Positions 33,304 through 42,175 of a stretch of 64,000 bases of DNA are shown here, one piece after another. The stretch is from the NCBI GenBank assembly GCA_021776195.1, contig JAJFGK010000139.1, positions 1 to 64,000 on the forward strand, in the 5' to 3' direction. Position numbers and translations under genes: made by a program. A model generated the notes under the pieces. The model saw only the letters and a list, made by a program, of their open reading frames with translations. It was not told where the DNA came from and made no database searches. The stretch's first letter is position 1; every line of letters begins with the position of its first letter. The DNA is from Kiloniellaceae bacterium (GTDB lineage: Bacteria; Pseudomonadota; Alphaproteobacteria; Kiloniellales; Kiloniellaceae).

Positions 33304-33735
33304 ATGACAGCGAAAATGGCCAGGACGGATAAGAAGCCGTCGAAGATTGCCCCGACCATCGGCGGTTCGACCTATGTCGATCCGGCGGCGATGGACTGGC
33401 GCCCGAGCCAGTTCGAGGGCATCTCCATCAAGGTGCTTTACGAGAACAAGCAGGAGGGAGAAATGACCTGCCTGCTGAAATGGCAGCCCGGTGCCACTCT
33501 GCCCTTCCACAAGCACCCCGAGATCGAGCAGTCCTTCGTGCTCGAGGGTTCGTTCTACGATCACGATGGTATCTGTCGGGCCGGCGAGTATGTCTGGCGC
33601 AAGCCGGGCTCGTTCCACGAGACCCACTCCGACGAAGGCGCCGTGCTGCTGGCCATCTACCGCAAGCCGAACATCTTCAAGAACACCGCCGGCTTCTACG
33701 ACGACCCGGCGCAACAGGGCTTCGAGGCGGACTAG
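33304..33735 (+). CDS. Cupin-domain protein (ChrR-like cupin/metal dioxygenase-like)
   Basis: A 143-residue single cupin. The metal-binding motif 1 is PFHKHPEIEQSFVLEGSF and motif 2 is GEYVWRKPGSFHETHSDEG, so three His and one Glu ligands are available. This arrangement is found in ChrR-type cupins and acetylacetone-dioxygenase-like enzymes. GGAAGGGCGG precedes the ATG. It probably shares a promoter with the enolase-superfamily gene 102 bp downstream. The role may be removal or sensing of a small organic compound. Confidence 0.82.
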   Translation: MTAKMARTDKKPSKIAPTIGGSTYVDPAAMDWRPSQFEGISIKVLYENKQEGEMTCLLKWQPGATLPFHKHPEIEQSFVLEGSFYDHDGICRAGEYVWRKPGSFHETHSDEGAVLLAIYRKPNIFKNTAGFYDDPAQQGFEAD

Positions 33736-33837
33736 CGTGGTGGAACTGCGATAGGCCCAGGGTCGGCGACAAACCGGCGATCTTCGGCACGGCCGGCTTC
33801 GGTTGCGGTTGGGCGGAAAGGGCCCGAGGATGGCGCC

Positions 33838-34923
33838 ATGATCATCTCGGACATTCGCACCAGTCTTCATTCCATCCCCTTTGCCGATCCGCCGAAAACC
33901 GGGTTCCTGGCGCTCGAAAACATCGATCTTCTGGTGGTCGAGGTCGAAACCGCCTCGGGGGTCATCGGCACCGGTCATCTGCATCCACTGGCCGGCGGGC
34001 TGCGCACGCTGGAAATGTGCATCCATGAAATGCTGAAACCCCTGTTGATCGGGCAGGATGCGCGCGCGGTCGAGGCGCTGTGGCAGCGCATGTGGCAGGC
34101 AACCTTCATTCAAGGCCGGATGGGGATCACGGTCATGGCCATGTCGGCCCTGGACATCGCCCTTTGGGACGCGGTCGGGCGCGCCCAGGGCAAGCCGCTC
34201 TGGCAGATCTGGGGCGGGCGGCCCGACCCCTTGCCGGTCTATGGCTCCGGGTGCTTTCGGGGGCTGGGCCACGACGGGATGATCGAGAAGGCCGAGAAGT
34301 TCGTGGCGCAGGGCTTTTCGGCCATCAAGATGCAGGTGGCGCACTGCTTTACCCACGACGAAGACATCGCCAACGTCCGCGATATGCGCGACGCGCTCGG
34401 CGGCGACATCGAGATCATGGTCGACGTCAATCAGGGCTGGTCGGTGGAGGAGGCGATTTCAGTCGGTCGGCAGCTCGACGGGCTTGGCATTGCCTGGCTG
34501 GAAGAGCCGGTGATGGCCGACGATTTCGAAGGCTACCACAGAATCGCCGAGGCAATCGGGACGCCCGTGGTCGGCGGCGAGAACCTCTTCACCCATCACG
34601 ACTTCAAGCCGTTTTTCGCCAGCGGCAAGATCCCGATCCTGCAGCCGGACATCATGCGCGGCGGCTACAGCGAACTGCGGGTCATCGCCGATCTGGCCGC
34701 CCGGTCGGGCCTGACGATTGCGCCGCACCTTTTCCCGGAGCTGAGCGCCCACCTGAACGCCTCTATCGCGAACCCCTCCTGGCTGGAAGACATGGGCTGG
34801 TACGCTCACCTGTGGGTCGAGCCGGTCGTGCCGGATAGGGGTCTGATCGTGCCGCCCGACCGCCCCGGTCACGGCATGGATTTCAAACCGGCGCTGCTGG
34901 CCGACCACCCCTATCGCGGCTGA
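33838..34923 (+). CDS. Enolase-superfamily (mandelate racemase/muconate-lactonizing type) enzyme
   Basis: A 361-residue sugar-acid dehydratase or racemase-like enzyme. Metal ligands are in IMVDVNQGW (Asp), LEEPV (Glu) and GGENLF (Glu). The Asp/His dyad is visible in LQPDIMRGG and IAPHLFPE, as in the mandelate racemase subgroup. The strand-2 motif reads AIKMQVA, so the usual second Lys of KxK is Gln, suggesting one-sided chemistry. The substrate is probably an acid sugar. The neighbours (aldo/keto reductase, SDRs, VOC) fit a small catabolic set. Confidence 0.88.
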   Translation: MIISDIRTSLHSIPFADPPKTGFLALENIDLLVVEVETASGVIGTGHLHPLAGGLRTLEMCIHEMLKPLLIGQDARAVEALWQRMWQATFIQGRMGITVMAMSALDIALWDAVGRAQGKPLWQIWGGRPDPLPVYGSGCFRGLGHDGMIEKAEKFVAQGFSAIKMQVAHCFTHDEDIANVRDMRDALGGDIEIMVDVNQGWSVEEAISVGRQLDGLGIAWLEEPVMADDFEGYHRIAEAIGTPVVGGENLFTHHDFKPFFASGKIPILQPDIMRGGYSELRVIADLAARSGLTIAPHLFPELSAHLNASIANPSWLEDMGWYAHLWVEPVVPDRGLIVPPDRPGHGMDFKPALLADHPYRG

Positions 34924-35006
34924 CCGATATTGAAGCGGGGTGAAGTGGCCAAACTGTCGCCGAGCGCGTAATCTCGGCGGCGGAAGGTTTTGTAGGAGAG
35001 ACAAGC

Positions 35007-35402
35007 TTGAAACAGATCACGAGGATCAACCACGTCGGCCTGAGAGTCCGCGATCTGGAGGTCACTCGGGCCTTCTACGATAAATTGGGCTTTGAATTCA
35101 TCGTCGGGCCCATCGGACCGGAGCCCGTTGCCATCATGGAGCATCCATCGGGCGTCAATATCAACTTCATCCTCAACGCGTCGTCCGATGCGTCCGATGT
35201 CAACCTGCTGATGGACGTCACGGCCAAACACACGGGCTACACCCATATGGCGCTGGAGATCACCGATGTCGAGGCGGTCAGGCAGCAGCTATCCGACCAT
35301 GGAATCGCGATCACCGAGACCGTGGAGATGCCCGACGGCATGGTGCTGATGTTTGTGCGCGACCCCGACGGCAACGTCATCGAGTTTCATAAAACGCCCT
35401 GA
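35007..35402 (+). CDS. VOC-family (glyoxalase/bleomycin-resistance fold) protein
   Basis: A 131-residue vicinal-oxygen-chelate protein with two beta-alpha-beta-beta-beta repeats. Metal ligands fit INHVGLRVRDLE (His), GYTHMALEITDV (His) and DPDGNVIEFHK (Glu). The function is undefined: lactoylglutathione lyase-like, epimerase or dioxygenase are all possible. It lies 83 bp after the enolase-superfamily gene on the same strand. Confidence 0.88.
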   Translation: MKQITRINHVGLRVRDLEVTRAFYDKLGFEFIVGPIGPEPVAIMEHPSGVNINFILNASSDASDVNLLMDVTAKHTGYTHMALEITDVEAVRQQLSDHGIAITETVEMPDGMVLMFVRDPDGNVIEFHKTP

Positions 35403-35508
35403 CCGACGGCACTTTGAGCCCGCCCCTGACCCGGCCCTGACCCGCCGCGCCGGACCGCGTCCCGCCCGCGATGCCGCAATGTCGGTTTTGCGGTGCTCAC
35501 CCGAAGAT

Positions 35509-35967
35509 CTACCACTCGACATCGAGACCCTCGACGTCGGCGATGAGACCGACGCTTTCAATCGCCGCCTTCGCATGGGCCTCGTCGCCAGCGCCGGTAT
35601 CGCCGGCGACCGCGACCGCGCCGAGGATGGCGCCGCTTTCGTCGCGCACAAGAACGCCACCGAGCGCCCCCCAAAGAGGCAAGCCCACCCTGCTCTGGGC
35701 AACCCGCGATGCGCTCTCGAACCAGGTCGGTTTCTTCAAGGCCAAGTCCATGATGGCCCGGGTGGGCATGCCGATCACCACGCTCGACTTCGCCTTGGAT
35801 TCCGCGATGTCCAACAACAACGGCGGTGCACCGGGCTCTCTGGTCAGGTTCAGGGCGTATCCGCTGGCATCGACCACCGCCGCGGCAAGAAGGATAGAAG
35901 GGTGGATTCGGGGCCCGGCAAGCGCGTGGTCCACAATCGAGCGAACTTGGTCCAGGGTCAAAGTCAT
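35509..35967 (-). CDS. GlcG/HbpS-family heme-degrading-type protein
   Basis: A 152-residue protein of the GlcG/HbpS (DUF336) fold. Typical features are the AAVVDASGYALNLTREPGAP segment, the Lys/Ser-rich AESKAKSSVVIGMPT, and the glycine-rich LPLWGALGGVLVRDESGAILGAV split by a turn. Members bind heme or cobalamin, or accompany glycolate and diol enzymes. Here it is alone, with a PNPOx-like gene next on the same strand. Confidence 0.83.
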   Translation of the reverse strand: MTLTLDQVRSIVDHALAGPRIHPSILLAAAVVDASGYALNLTREPGAPPLLLDIAESKAKSSVVIGMPTRAIMDLALKKPTWFESASRVAQSRVGLPLWGALGGVLVRDESGAILGAVAVAGDTGAGDEAHAKAAIESVGLIADVEGLDVEW

Positions 35968-36081
35968 CGTGGGGGATTCCTTGCTGGCGATTGGGGCCGA
36001 TCTCTCAACCGAGCGGTCACGATGTTTTAGTGTGACCTGCGGCCGAACAGGCTGTGTCTTTCAAAAAAATCAGCCAGGCCA

Positions 36082-36459
36082 TCAAACGACCCGTTCCGCG
36101 CCGTAGTAGACCTCTTCAATGTTCAGCAGGACGGCGCTCTTGCCCGGGTAGTTGGGGCTCAACCAACTTTTCATATCGTCGAACACCGGGCCGCTGGGGT
36201 GGTGTTCTATGGTCCCCTTGACCTGATAAGCCTCTCGCTCCGGCGCTAGGTAGAGCAATGACGCCTTGCCGCCAGACTCGATATTCTCCAGGGTTTTGTG
36301 CATCGCGTTGTTCGCGATGACGAAGGTCTCGTCATTGACCAGCTCGGCGCAGAGTATCCAGATAGCGTTGGGCACTCCATCGCTGTCGGACGTGGTGAGA
36401 ACCATCCGCTTCTCGCGCTTGAGCCAGGCTTGATGGGCTTCCGGGGTAAGGCTCGGCAT
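36082..36459 (-). CDS. Pyridoxamine 5-phosphate oxidase-family flavin-binding protein
   Basis: A 125-residue split-barrel protein. The FMN-binding-type strand pattern is visible in REKRMVLTTSDSDGVPNAIW, FVIANNAMHKTLENIESGGK and SLLYLAPEREAYQVKGTIE. It lacks the full PdxH substrate residues, so a general FMN or heme/F420-type oxidoreductase is more likely. No clear ribosome binding site is seen before the ATG. Confidence 0.83.
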   Translation of the reverse strand: MPSLTPEAHQAWLKREKRMVLTTSDSDGVPNAIWILCAELVNDETFVIANNAMHKTLENIESGGKASLLYLAPEREAYQVKGTIEHHPSGPVFDDMKSWLSPNYPGKSAVLLNIEEVYYGAERVV

Positions 36460-36516
36460 GGCTAATCCAATACTGTTGTGGCGTTCAATGGAGAGGCCGA
36501 AGACGTGCCGGCCGCA

Positions 36517-37113
36517 TCACCGGGCATCGGTGATACTGCCGAGCTCTTCCAGAAGAAAGCGTTCGGCCCTGTTCTCGGCCAGGTCGTACTTCCAGCGCTC
36601 GCCCTGGAGGGCGAAGGTCTTGGCATAGAGGTGAAGGTGCAACAGCGGCCGACCGTCCAGGGCATTCACCTCGTGAACACCGTCCGGCTGCATGGCGATG
36701 GCTTGGCCCGGCGCCACAATGAGCTCGCCCTTCTTGACCAAGGGGCCATTGCCTGGATCATCCGCGTCTCGCCGCAGGTAAAGCTGGTGACGTTCGCGGC
36801 CCTGAACCGCCGCTATTATGGCCCATGAATCGCCATGATCGTGGGGTGCGTAGTACTGGTGTGGCGCCCCCGAATTGACATAGAGGGCATGACTGCCGTC
36901 CTCATTCGCGTGAATGAGGTAGGACCGCTCCATGGCATCGTCCTCGGGAAGCGGAAAATTCGCGAAGGTGAAGAGATCCGCCCGCGCGGCCAGCGCGATC
37001 AGCCGGGCCTTGCCCCTGTCCAAATTCTGGACGGTGGGACCCGGCTCCAAGATGCCCCGTATGTCGCCGATGGCATCCGAGACGATTCGATTTCGCTCGT
37101 CGTTCTGGCTCAT
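36517..37113 (-). CDS. Cysteine-dioxygenase-like cupin protein
   Basis: A 198-residue predicted metal-dependent enzyme of the cysteine dioxygenase group. The first metal motif is YYAPHDHGDSWAIIAAVQGR and the second region is GQAIAMQPDGVHEVNALDG, giving three His ligands as in CDO. CDO oxidises cysteine to its sulfinate, but many bacterial relatives use 3-mercaptopropionate or other thiols. It is upstream of the PNPOx-like gene with 57 bp between. Confidence 0.8.
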   Translation of the reverse strand: MSQNDERNRIVSDAIGDIRGILEPGPTVQNLDRGKARLIALAARADLFTFANFPLPEDDAMERSYLIHANEDGSHALYVNSGAPHQYYAPHDHGDSWAIIAAVQGRERHQLYLRRDADDPGNGPLVKKGELIVAPGQAIAMQPDGVHEVNALDGRPLLHLHLYAKTFALQGERWKYDLAENRAERFLLEELGSITDAR

Positions 37114-37363
37114 ACAACCGCCCTCCGATGGAACCTTCGTGATCCGGCACAGTAGTCCGCATGGCCAATGCTAATGACAGGATCGGGTCAATGGCAATAC
37201 GACGCCAAACCAATGATCGCAAGGCGCGGCACTGCCCAAATGCGAGTCCCGTCCTGGCTTGATCCGGCTGTCGTAGAGCGCCCGCCGCGACTGCGCGATC
37301 GACTTGGGCAATGGAGGATCTGGCCGATCTCGACTGCTCCAGGGTCAACCTTTCCGGCGCGGC

Positions 37364-39487
37364 TCAACAGACCCACCGGACGATCGCGGCATCCAAACCA
37401 AGCGCGCCCTGGCCATCCGGCAGCACCAGGAAGGGGTTGATGTCGAGACTTTCGATGGCCGCGCCGTGGGAGGCGGCGAAATGCGACAGCGCGACCAGGG
37501 CGCCGACAAGAGCCTCCTGGTCGGCCGGCGGGCGCCCGCGGGCGCCGTCCAACAGGGCGCGCCCCTTGAGCTCGGCGATCATGGCGCGGGCCTCCGCGGG
37601 GCCGAAGGGGGCATGGCGCAGCGCCACGTCGCCCAGGACCTCGACCAGGATGCCGCCAAGACCCAGCATCACCATCGGCCCGAAGACCGGGTCGCGCTGT
37701 ACCCCCAGGATGGTCTCGATACCGCCCGGCGGCGCCTGGGGCGACAGCAGCAGGCCCTCGATGCGGGCGCCGGGCGCGGCAACACGAACCGTCTCCAGGA
37801 TTTCGGTCCAGGCCTGGCGCAGGCCCGCCTCGTGGGCAATGCCCAGGCGCACGCCACCGGCCTCGGTCTTGTGCAGGATGTCGGGCGAGGCAATTTTCAT
37901 GACCAGCGGCCAGCCGAGTTCCTCGGCGGCCGCGACCGCCTCGTCGGGGCCCGTCACCAGGCGGTCCTCGACCATGGCGATGCCGGCGGCGGCGAGGATC
38001 TGCTTGGCCTGCTGTTCGCCCAGCGCGCCGGCGGGCAGTGGCGGACCTTCGAAACCAGGGGCCTCGCCCGGGTCCCGGGGCACGGCAAAGCGCCGCGCAA
38101 ACCAGCGCAGCGCGGCGACCGCGCGCACCGCCCGGGTCGGGTCCTCGAAGACCAGACAGCCCGCCGCCTCGTAACGCGCGACGACCTCCGGCGGCCCGAC
38201 CATGCAGCTGACCAGGACCCGGTCGGGAAACTCGGCGCGGGCCTTGGCGAAGGCCTCCAGGGTCGGCTCCAGGGAGCCCGGCGCGGCCGCCCCCGAGGTC
38301 AAAAAGGCGATCACCGCGGCATAGCCGCCCTCGGCCAGCATGGCCTCCAGGCAGGCGGCAAAGAGGCCCTTGTCGTTATAGAAATGCCCGGTGAAATCGA
38401 CTGGATTGCGCGCCACGGCAAAGGGCAGGCGTTCCTTGATTCGCGCCTCGGCGTCTTTCGGCATGGGCGCGACGGCAAGCCCGAAGTCGGCCGCCGCGTC
38501 GGCCATCTGGGCGCCGACACCGCCGGAAATAGTGGTCAGCCCGAGACCGTCATGGGCCGGAAAAACCCCGCCGGCCGCGGCGTAGGCGACGTCCAGCAGT
38601 TCGCCGGTGTCGCGGGCGCGGTAGGCGCCGTACTGGCGCAGCACGGCGTCATAGACCCGGTCCGACCCAGCCAGGGAGGCGGTGTGGGAGGCCACCGCGG
38701 CGGCTCCGATCTCGGAGGTGCCGACCTTCATGAAGACCACCGCCTTGCCCAGGGCGCGAGCCCGGTCGAGCGCCGCCAGCAGGCGGCCGGGATCGGTGAT
38801 GCCCTCGGCATAGGCCATGACCACCTTGATCCGCGGGTCCTCGATCAGCCAGGCCAGGGCCTCGGGCATGGCCAGGTCGCATTCGTTGCCGGTGGTGATC
38901 CAGCTGCGCAGCTTGAGGCCGCGGTTGCGCGCCAACACCGAGACATGACTGCCGTAGGCGCCGCTCTGGCTCGCCAGGCCGACCACGCCAGGCTCGGGGA
39001 AGCCGTCCTCCAGGGTCGCGGTGAAGGTCGCGAAGAAGCCGAGCTCGGAATCATAGGAGCCCAGACAGTTGGGCCCCATGATGCGCAAGCCGCCGCCGCG
39101 GGCGATGGCGGCGAGGTCCGCCTGAACCGCCGCCCCCTCGGCGCCGACCTCGGCAAAGCCGGCGGAGAAGATGATCGCGCCGCCGACCCCCTTGTCGGCG
39201 CAGGCCTGCACGGCCGCCGGCACCAACGGCGCCGGCAGGGCGATGATCGCCGCGTCGACCGCCTCGGGCAGGTCCGCGATGCCGGAATAGCTGGCGATCC
39301 CCTGCACCGTCTCGCGCTTGGGGTTGACCGGATAGACCGGCCCGGCGAAGCCGGCGCGCCTGAGGTAGCTGAGCGGGCGCCCGCCAATCCGTCCCGGATC
39401 GTCCGAGGCGCCGACCACGGCGACCGAGCGCGGCCGCAGCATGCGGTCCAGCGCGGTCCTTGGCACGGGCGTGACGTCCTCTGCCAT
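37364..39487 (-). CDS. Acyl-CoA synthetase, ADP/NDP-forming (acetate-CoA ligase family)
   Basis: A 707-residue protein with fused alpha and beta parts. The N-terminal CoA-binding domain has RSVAVVGASDDPGRIGGRP, the succinyl-CoA-ligase-like part contains MGPNCLG and the phospho-His candidate in VASHTASLAGSD. The C-terminal ATP-grasp domain carries GWPLVMKIASPDILHKTEAG. It interconverts acyl-CoA and acid with ADP/ATP. Start MAEDVTPVPR at 39487 has GAAGGA upstream and follows the acyl-CoA dehydrogenase stop by 11 bp, so they are co-transcribed. Confidence 0.92.
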   Translation of the reverse strand: MAEDVTPVPRTALDRMLRPRSVAVVGASDDPGRIGGRPLSYLRRAGFAGPVYPVNPKRETVQGIASYSGIADLPEAVDAAIIALPAPLVPAAVQACADKGVGGAIIFSAGFAEVGAEGAAVQADLAAIARGGGLRIMGPNCLGSYDSELGFFATFTATLEDGFPEPGVVGLASQSGAYGSHVSVLARNRGLKLRSWITTGNECDLAMPEALAWLIEDPRIKVVMAYAEGITDPGRLLAALDRARALGKAVVFMKVGTSEIGAAAVASHTASLAGSDRVYDAVLRQYGAYRARDTGELLDVAYAAAGGVFPAHDGLGLTTISGGVGAQMADAAADFGLAVAPMPKDAEARIKERLPFAVARNPVDFTGHFYNDKGLFAACLEAMLAEGGYAAVIAFLTSGAAAPGSLEPTLEAFAKARAEFPDRVLVSCMVGPPEVVARYEAAGCLVFEDPTRAVRAVAALRWFARRFAVPRDPGEAPGFEGPPLPAGALGEQQAKQILAAAGIAMVEDRLVTGPDEAVAAAEELGWPLVMKIASPDILHKTEAGGVRLGIAHEAGLRQAWTEILETVRVAAPGARIEGLLLSPQAPPGGIETILGVQRDPVFGPMVMLGLGGILVEVLGDVALRHAPFGPAEARAMIAELKGRALLDGARGRPPADQEALVGALVALSHFAASHGAAIESLDINPFLVLPDGQGALGLDAAIVRWVC

Positions 39488-39498
39488 CGGCCCGTCCT

Positions 39499-40659
39499 TC
39501 AAAGACCTGTCTCGCGGGCGGCCTTGATCATGTTGCGGGCGATGACGATCTGCTGGATCTGGCTGGTGCCCTCGTAGATCCGAAACAGCCGGGCGTCGCG
39601 GTAGAAGCGCTCGATGCCATAGTCGGCGATGTAGCCGGCGCCGCCGAAGATCTGCACCGCCTTGTCGGCGACCCGCCCGACCATCTCGGAGGCGAAGTAC
39701 TTGCAGCAGGCCGCCTCGGTGACCACGTCCCGGTCGGCGTCCTTGCGCCGGGCGGTCTCCTCGACCATGCAGCGGGCGGCATAGGCCTCGGCCTTGCAGT
39801 CCGCCAGCATGGCCTGGACCAACTGGAACTCGGCGACCGGCTGGCCGAACTGTTCGCGCTCCAGGGCGTACTTCAGGGCCTCGTCGATCAGCCGCTCAGC
39901 CATGCCGACGCAGGCCGCGGCGATGTGAATGCGGCCACGATCGAGAATCCGCATGGCGGTCTTGAAGCCGGTTCCCTCCTGCTCGCCGAGCAGCGCCTCG
40001 CCGGGCACGAAGCAGTCCTCGAGGATGACGTCGGCGACATGGGCACCCTGCTGGCCCATCTTCTTGTAGGGCGGCGCGATGCCGAGGCCCGGCGTGCCGG
40101 CCTCGACCAGAAAGGCCGAGATGCCGCCGGCCTTGGGGTTGTTCGGGTCGGTCCGGGCGAAGACCGTGATGAGCCCGGCCTCGGGCGAATTGGTGATGAA
40201 CCGCTTGGTGCCGTTCAGGACATAGCCGTTGCCCTCGCGCCGGGCCGAGGTCTTGAGCGAGACCGCGTCCGACCCCGAGCCCGGCTCGGTCAGGGCAAAG
40301 GACCCGATGATTTCGCCCGAGGCGAGACGCGGCAGGTACTTGTGCTTCTGGTCTTCAGTGCCGCCCAGCAGCAGCGCCCGAGACCCGATACCGTTGTTGG
40401 TTCCGACCAGGGAGCGAAAGGCCGGCGAGGCCCGGGTCATGATGAATTCGACCTGGGCCTCCTCCCACTCGCCAAGCCCGAGGCCGCCATATTCCTCCGG
40501 GATGGAAAGGCCGAAGAGCCCCATCTCTCGCATTTCCTGGGCCAGGCTTTCCGGCACCGCGTCGTCGGCCGCGACCTGCGCCTCCAAGGGGATCAGACGC
40601 TCGCGGGTGAAGCGGTCGACGGTCTCCAGGAGCTGTTTGAAGGTATCGGCGTCGAGCAA
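39499..40659 (-). CDS. Acyl-CoA dehydrogenase
   Basis: A 386-residue FAD flavoprotein. The FAD/substrate motifs are FALTEPGSGSDAVSLKTSA and YVLNGTKRFITNSPEAG. The C-terminal FGGAGYIADYGIERFYRDAR leads to the catalytic Glu in IYEGTSQIQQIVIARN. The position of this Glu is as in short/branched or glutaryl-type members. It is the first gene of an operon with the ADP-forming acyl-CoA synthetase, fitting acid activation and oxidation. Confidence 0.94.
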   Translation of the reverse strand: MLDADTFKQLLETVDRFTRERLIPLEAQVAADDAVPESLAQEMREMGLFGLSIPEEYGGLGLGEWEEAQVEFIMTRASPAFRSLVGTNNGIGSRALLLGGTEDQKHKYLPRLASGEIIGSFALTEPGSGSDAVSLKTSARREGNGYVLNGTKRFITNSPEAGLITVFARTDPNNPKAGGISAFLVEAGTPGLGIAPPYKKMGQQGAHVADVILEDCFVPGEALLGEQEGTGFKTAMRILDRGRIHIAAACVGMAERLIDEALKYALEREQFGQPVAEFQLVQAMLADCKAEAYAARCMVEETARRKDADRDVVTEAACCKYFASEMVGRVADKAVQIFGGAGYIADYGIERFYRDARLFRIYEGTSQIQQIVIARNMIKAARETGL

Positions 40660-40780
40660 GGCGGCAACTCCCCTGGTGTCTGGCCGCGCACTTTAGACAG
40701 CGGCGCCACTAGAGACCAGACCTTGCTGGCGAAGCGCGGGCTGCTAAGCTGACACCACGGCAAAGGGAGAGAGACGACAC

Positions 40781-41161
40781 ATGGCAATCAAAGGATTTCA
40801 GGCCCTCATGGCCGAGGCTAACGCGGTCATTCCGGCCATTTCGCAGGACGAGGCCCGCGCCCTGCATGACAGCGGCGAGGCGGTCTTCGTCGACGTGCGC
40901 GAGCAGAACGAGATCCAGCAGGCGCGTATTCCCGGATCGGCCGCCGCGCCGCGCGGCTTTCTCGAGTTCATCGCCGACCCGGGCGCGCCCAATCACAATC
41001 CCGCCCTCTCCTCGGGCAAGAAGCTGGTGATCTACTGCGGCAGCGGCGGCCGCTCGCTATTCGCGGCCAAGACCCTGCACGACATGGGCTACGAGGACCT
41101 GGCCAACCTGACCGGCGGCATCCAGGGCTGGTCCCAAGGCGGCGGTCCCATCGAGCAGTAG
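40781..41161 (+). CDS. Rhodanese-domain protein
   Basis: A 126-residue single rhodanese domain. The catalytic Cys loop is IYCGSGGRSLF and the CH2-like segment is VFVDVREQNEIQQARIPGS. The C-terminal LTGGIQGWSQGGGPIE is standard. It transfers sulfane sulfur between small acceptors. AAGGGAGAGAG precedes the ATG. It is convergent with the LysR gene, whose partner is a permease, so the three could form a sulfur or metalloid module, but that is inference. Confidence 0.9.
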   Translation: MAIKGFQALMAEANAVIPAISQDEARALHDSGEAVFVDVREQNEIQQARIPGSAAAPRGFLEFIADPGAPNHNPALSSGKKLVIYCGSGGRSLFAAKTLHDMGYEDLANLTGGIQGWSQGGGPIEQ

Positions 41162-41187
41162 GTTCCTCGAAGCAGCAGGCAGAACGA

Positions 41188-42051
41188 TTAAGAGGGACGG
41201 TCGGCGAAGGCCTGGCGGATTACGTCGGTCATGGACTTGACCGCGCCAGTCGACAGGTCGCCGCCGCGCCGCAGCACGATGGTGGAGCCGGGCAGATTGA
41301 CGAAGCCCTCTTCCGGGGTCAGCAGGCGGGCGCCCGCGGGCACCGTGCTGGCGCCCATTACGGCGACCGCCAGCCCGGCGGACAGCGCGGCCTGGAGCCC
41401 GGCGGTGCTGGCCGAGGAGTAGGCGATACGATAGGGCTTGCCGCGGTCTTCCAGCATCTTGAGCGCCCAATCGCGCCACCAGCAGCCCTGGTCGAACAGC
41501 GCCACCGGCAGCGGCTCCTGCTCGTGAACCAGATGCCGCGCCGAGGTCGCCCAGACGGTGGGGTCGTGGCCGAGGACCTCGCCCTCCGCCCGCCCCTGAT
41601 CGACCAGCAGCACCGCCAGGTCGAGGTCGCCGCGATCGAAGGCCGCGCCCAGGGCCAGGCTCTGTCCGCAGGTGACCGTGACCTCCACCGCCGGATGGGT
41701 CTCCGCGAAACGCCCTAGAATCTCGGGCAGGATCGAGGCGCTATACTCCTCGGGAACACCGATCCGCACCGCGCCCTCGACCCGCTCGCCGCGCAGGTCC
41801 GAGAGGGTCTCTTCCAGCAGGGCGAGAACCCGTCGGGCGTTCAGCAACAGGGTCTCGCCGCAGGGCGTCAGCGCGACGCCCCGGGCCTCGCGGACGAAGA
41901 GCGGGTGGCCGACCAGGCTTTCCAGCCGCTTTACCTGCATCGAGACGGCGGATTGGGTCTTGTGCAGGCTCTGTGCCGCGCGGGTGAAACTGCCCGCGTC
42001 GCTGATCGCGACGAAGCTGCGCAGGAGTTCGCTGTCCAGGGGAAGGTTCAT
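41188..42051 (-). CDS. LysR-family transcriptional regulator
   Basis: A 287-residue regulator. The winged helix-turn-helix covers residues 1-65 (LDSELLRSFVAISDAGSFTR, SLHKTQSAVSMQVKRLE). The substrate-binding domain follows (about 90-285), with GAVRIGVPEEYSASILPEIL. The start MNLPLDSELL at 42051 is the usual LysR N terminus. Codons ATG/TTG 12-15 bp earlier are alternatives, and none has a good ribosome site. It is divergent from the DUF318 permease gene, its likely target. Confidence 0.9.
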   Translation of the reverse strand: MNLPLDSELLRSFVAISDAGSFTRAAQSLHKTQSAVSMQVKRLESLVGHPLFVREARGVALTPCGETLLLNARRVLALLEETLSDLRGERVEGAVRIGVPEEYSASILPEILGRFAETHPAVEVTVTCGQSLALGAAFDRGDLDLAVLLVDQGRAEGEVLGHDPTVWATSARHLVHEQEPLPVALFDQGCWWRDWALKMLEDRGKPYRIAYSSASTAGLQAALSAGLAVAVMGASTVPAGARLLTPEEGFVNLPGSTIVLRRGGDLSTGAVKSMTDVIRQAFADRPS

Positions 42052-42175
42052 TTTTCTATACATCAATAAATTTGATCTATCATATCATAACTATTCGTTG
42101 GTTTCATGTCTAGCCATCCCCTAGGTTCGTCTTGGCCCCTTAATCCTAGAATCACGCCATGCCAGGGATCGCATC

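Noticed and set aside
37304..39577. Long plus-strand open frame opposite the ADP-forming acyl-CoA synthetase
   Set aside because: Low-complexity composition and no motif. The minus strand carries a full enzyme.
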